Assembly: GCA_017520105.1 (NCBI GenBank)
Contig: JAFWRL010000154.1
Location: 1 to 7,226, forward strand
Reading direction: 5' to 3'
DNA length: 7,226 nucleotides
DNA from: Fibrobacter sp.
GTDB taxonomy: Bacteria; Fibrobacterota; Fibrobacteria; Fibrobacterales; Fibrobacteraceae
Shown here: in pieces, positions 5,176-7,226 of the stretch
How the letters are laid out: every line of letters starts with the position of its first letter
Position numbering within the stretch: the first letter of the stretch is position 1
Notes under the pieces: model-generated
Database searches by the model: none
Seen by the model: the letters and a program-made list of their open reading frames with translations, nothing else
What the model was told of the DNA's origin: nothing
Position numbers and translations under genes: made by a program

Positions 5176-6426
5176 CTATGCCTTAATAATAGTGTCTTTC
5201 GCGAGGACGACGATGCCGGATTCGGTCACGTGGAAGAGTTTCTTGTCGCGTTCGAGGTCATAGCCGATTTGGAAGCCTGCGGGGATGTGCAAGCCCTTTT
5301 CGACGATGGCTCTGCGGACTTTTGCGCCCGGGCCGATGGTCACGTTCGGGAAGAGGATGGATTCTTCGACCAGCGCGTCCTTCTGGATGGTGACGCCCGG
5401 CGAGAGGATGCTCTTGACGACTGTGCCGCCACCGATGATGCAGCCCGCGGACACGATGGAATCCACTGCGGCGCCTTGATGGGCGTTGTTGTCGCCTGCG
5501 AAGAATCGTGCAGGAGGCTGGTTCCAGTTGAACGTGCGGATGGGCCAGTAGTTGTTGTACAGGTCGAACGGCGGGTTTTCGGAACAGAGGTCCATGTTCG
5601 CTTCGAAGAAGGCGTCCAGCGTTCCCACGTCGCGCCAGTATCCCTTGGTCGATGCCTTTTCGCCACGCACGATGTTCGTGTTGAAGTCATAGACGTAAAC
5701 CGGGTATTCCTTGTACAGGCGCGGAATGATGTGCTTGCCGAAATCCGTTGCTCCGGAATTAGCGCCTTTCAAAAGTTCGCGCACGAGGAACTTGCTCGTG
5801 AAGAGGTAGTTGCCCATGCTCGCAAGGCACCAGCCCGGATGGCCCGGCATTTCCTTGGGTTGCTTGGGCTTCTCTTCGAAACCGATCATTCTGTTGTCTG
5901 CATCAATCTCGATAATGCCGAATTCGCTGGCTTCTTCGATTGGCACGGGAATGGCCGCAATCGTGAGGAGTGCTGCACGGCTCAAATGGAAATCAATCAT
6001 CTGGTTGATGTCCATCTTGTAAATGTGGTCGCCACCGAAAATAGCCACGAGGTCGGGGCGTTCATCGGTGATGAGGTTGATGTTCTGGAAAATGGCGTCG
6101 GCTGTTCCTTTGTACCAATCGTCGCCGGTACGCATCTGTGCGGGCACCAGGTCAACGTATTGATCCAAACTTGCGTTCAGGTTCCATGCTGCAGAAATGT
6201 GCTTGTTCAAGGAATCGCTCTTGAATTGCGTCAGAACCTTGATTTTAAAAATACCGGAGTTGATGAAGTTGTTGAGAACAAAGTCTATGATGCGGTATGT
6301 TCCGCCAAAGTGGACGGCGGGTTTTGCACGGTCGCGGGTGAGGGGTTGTAAGCGGCTACCTTGTCCGCCTGCCATGATCATGCAAAGGATATTCTTTTGG
6401 TGTTCTCTTGAGTATGACCAGCTCAT
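5176..6426 (-). CDS. glgC: Glucose-1-phosphate adenylyltransferase (ADP-glucose pyrophosphorylase)
   Basis: GlgC makes ADP-glucose and pyrophosphate from glucose-1-phosphate and ATP, the committed step of bacterial glycogen synthesis in the cytoplasm (EC 2.7.7.27). The 416-residue product is the usual length. Motifs in order: nucleotide-binding loop MAGGQGSRLQPLTRDRAKP (18-36), AVHFGGTYRIIDF (37-49), WYKGTADAIFQN (104-115), GGDHIYKMD (131-139), EFGIIEID (168-175), FEEKP with substrate-binding Lys186 (183-187), ASMGNYLF (202-209), DFGKHIIP (228-235) and GYWRDVGTLDAFFEANMDL (262-280). The C-terminal part (about 315-395) has left-handed beta-helix hexapeptides such as CIIGGG and VTIGPG. The start at 6426 (MSWSYS) has AGAGGAA upstream; the frame stays open to 6585, but that extension is AT-rich and not GlgC-like. 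The N-terminal Lys/Arg region implies the typical allosteric control by a glycolytic intermediate (inferred). Confidence 0.96.
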   Translation of the reverse strand: MSWSYSREHQKNILCMIMAGGQGSRLQPLTRDRAKPAVHFGGTYRIIDFVLNNFINSGIFKIKVLTQFKSDSLNKHISAAWNLNASLDQYVDLVPAQMRTGDDWYKGTADAIFQNINLITDERPDLVAIFGGDHIYKMDINQMIDFHLSRAALLTIAAIPVPIEEASEFGIIEIDADNRMIGFEEKPKQPKEMPGHPGWCLASMGNYLFTSKFLVRELLKGANSGATDFGKHIIPRLYKEYPVYVYDFNTNIVRGEKASTKGYWRDVGTLDAFFEANMDLCSENPPFDLYNNYWPIRTFNWNQPPARFFAGDNNAHQGAAVDSIVSAGCIIGGGTVVKSILSPGVTIQKDALVEESILFPNVTIGPGAKVRRAIVEKGLHIPAGFQIGYDLERDKKLFHVTESGIVVLAKDTIIKA

Positions 6427-6430
6427 GAAA

Positions 6431-6437
6431 TTCCTCT
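6431..6437 (-). promoter_or_regulatory. Ribosome binding site deciding the glgC start
   Basis: On the minus strand AGAGGAA ends 4 bases before the ATG at 6426. It selects MSWSYS as the start and not the longer open frame reaching 6585. Confidence 0.7.
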
Positions 6438-6650
6438 GTAAATTCGATTTAGTAATAGCTGCCCATAAAATACCATTTTTTTTGAAAAAAACGTTAAAAA
6501 TTTGAATTTTTGTTAAAAAATTTTTAAGAGAAACCACTGTGTTCAGCCGACTGCCCACGGCCTTCAAGTAACCGTTCACCCCCAAAATCCTCGCTTTTTG
6601 GTCCTAAATCCTATTCACGATTGTAAATTTTTTTCTATTTTTTCGCCCGT

Positions 6651-6668
6651 TCGAAATATCTCGAAATA
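6651..6668 (+). promoter_or_regulatory. 10-bp direct repeat upstream of pckG, candidate operator
   Basis: TCGAAATA occurs at 6651-6658 and again at 6661-6668, exactly 10 bases (about one helical turn) apart. It lies 28 bases before the pckG start, inside the likely promoter or leader. Direct repeats with helical spacing are typical of binding sites for side-by-side regulators; no regulator is identified. Confidence 0.35.
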
Positions 6669-6695
6669 AACACGTTAAACCTATAGGAGCTCATA

Positions 6696-7226
6696 ATGAG
6701 TCTTACTCTTAACGATATCAAGCACCCGAGAATCAGTACTTGGGTGAATGAAATGATTGCTATGTGCGAACCGGACAACGTGGTTGTCGTTGACGGCACT
6801 CAGGAAGAATACGACGCCCTCATGCAGAAGTGCGTCAAGGCCGGCCTCGCAACGAAGCTCGCCAAGAAGGAAAACTGCTACTTGTTCCGTTCTCTCCCGT
6901 CTGACGTGGCCCGTGTCGAATCCCGTACGTTCATCTCTTCCGTGAAGGAAGAAGATGCCGGTCCGACCAACCACTGGATTGACCCGTCTGAACTCAAGCA
7001 GACGATGCGTAAGCTCTACAAGGGTTGTATGCACGGCCGTACCATGTACGTGATTCCGTTCTGCATGGGCCCGCTCGGTTCCCCGATCTCCAAGAACGGT
7101 ATCGAACTGACTGACTCTGAATACGTCGTGCTCAACATGGACATCATGACCCGCGCTGGCAAGAAGGTCTTGGACATTTTCAATGCCGACCAGAATGCCG
7201 AGTTCGTGCCCTGTCTCCACTCCGTG
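6696..7226 (+). CDS. pckG: Phosphoenolpyruvate carboxykinase (GTP), 3' end cut off by window
   Basis: The enzyme interconverts oxaloacetate plus GTP with PEP, CO2 and GDP (EC 4.1.1.32) in the cytoplasm. The 177 visible codons cover the N-terminal third of a protein usually around 600 residues. They match the GTP-type family rather than the ATP-type: [13 protein letters not shown] (30-42), [14 protein letters not shown] (67-80), [13 protein letters not shown] (85-97), [24 protein letters not shown] (107-130) and [18 protein letters not shown] (138-155). PFSMGP is more usual than PFCMGP. AGGAG (6685-6689), 6 bases before the ATG, fixes the start. The GTP-binding and catalytic lysine regions lie beyond the right edge. 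In rumen succinate producers this enzyme is thought to run toward oxaloacetate, feeding succinate formation. It is divergent from glgC across a 269-base spacer. Codon use is strongly biased, as expected for a highly expressed gene (by eye). Confidence 0.95.
   Translation, partial: MSLTLNDIKHPRISTWVNEMIAMCEPDNVVVVDGTQEEYDALMQKCVKAGLATKLAKKENCYLFRSLPSDVARVESRTFISSVKEEDAGPTNHWIDPSELKQTMRKLYKGCMHGRTMYVIPFCMGPLGSPISKNGIELTDSEYVVLNMDIMTRAGKKVLDIFNADQNAEFVPCLHSV

Larger units (their letters stand above)
6427..6695. other. Divergent glgC / pckG spacer with phased A/T tracts
   Basis: These 269 bases hold the promoters of both flanking genes, though I cannot place either firmly. Near glgC, A/T runs centred at about 6480, 6488, 6498, 6509 and 6520 mostly recur every 10-11 bases. 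They include two near-perfect palindromes: AAAAATT/AATTTTT (6496-6511) and TTAAAAA/TTTTTAA (6513-6527). GTTAAAAA occurs at 6493-6500 and 6512-6519. A weak TATTTT upstream of glgC (about 6466-6471, minus strand) could be a -10. The middle part (6528-6600) is less AT-rich and includes a small hairpin CCAAAA/TTTTGG (6582-6587, 6596-6601) with no T run. Nearer pckG, two T runs (6628-6634, 6638-6643) precede the direct repeat listed separately. Confidence 0.5.

Noticed and set aside
5146..6351. Plus-strand open frame (401 codons) opposite glgC
   Set aside because: It is antisense to an unmistakable GlgC; the length reflects codon bias on the coding strand.
6427..6585. In-frame N-terminal extension of GlgC starting near 6585 (TTG) or 6579 (GTG)
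   Set aside because: The extension is AT-rich, contains the phased A/T tracts and has no GlgC similarity. The ATG at 6426 has AGAGGAA and gives the normal family length. A GAGGA motif before the GTG keeps a small doubt.
6681..7220. Minus-strand open frame (179 codons) opposite pckG
   Set aside because: It is antisense to the GTP-type PEP carboxykinase, which has its own ribosome binding site and conserved motifs.

Overview
The window looks like a piece of a Fibrobacter chromosome (F. succinogenes or a close relative). The main evidence is a lipoprotein ending in what reads as a FISUMP domain (Fibrobacter succinogenes major paralogous domain), two lipoproteins with long Ser-rich linkers directly after the lipidated cysteine, AT-rich spacers between moderately GC-rich genes, and a GTP-type PEP carboxykinase next to glgC. 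The taxonomic call rests on recognition of these traits, not on a search.

Layout, left to right. (1) Minus strand, cut by the left edge: a stand-alone AICAR transformylase (PurH C-terminal activity), start at 881. (2) A spacer with a REP-like repeat, 964-1014. (3) Minus strand 2202-1048: FISUMP-domain lipoprotein whose Ser-rich linker carries several palindromic repeats translated as part of the protein. (4) Minus strand 3087-2266: NifU-like protein with an intact Nfu domain (CAGC) but an IscU-like half that has lost the usual cluster-binding cysteines. (5) A divergent spacer, then plus strand 3267-3998: lipoprotein with three regularly spaced C-x19-C-x4-W modules. (6) A hairpin terminator at 4024-4044 between convergent genes. 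(7) Minus strand 5034-4084: lipoprotein with a metallo-beta-lactamase fold. (8) A terminator and a 7-bp microsatellite, then minus strand 6426-5176: glgC, ADP-glucose pyrophosphorylase. (9) A 269-bp divergent spacer with helically phased A/T tracts, then plus strand from 6696, cut by the right edge: GTP-dependent PEP carboxykinase.

The genes do not form one operon. Most have their own ribosome binding site and a spacer of 60 bases or more. The clearest metabolic pairing is glgC with pckG, which share one spacer: PEP carboxykinase sits at the PEP/oxaloacetate node (in rumen succinate producers it is thought to run toward oxaloacetate), while GlgC commits glucose-1-phosphate to glycogen. Three of the seven proteins are predicted lipoproteins, so much of this segment serves the cell envelope.

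The most unusual signal is in the FISUMP lipoprotein. At least four palindromic repeat copies lie inside its coding sequence, read in two different frames without stops, and a related repeat lies in the spacer just downstream. This resembles the in-frame palindromic elements known from Rickettsia and suggests that mobile palindromes can seed or lengthen the disordered linkers of these lipoproteins.
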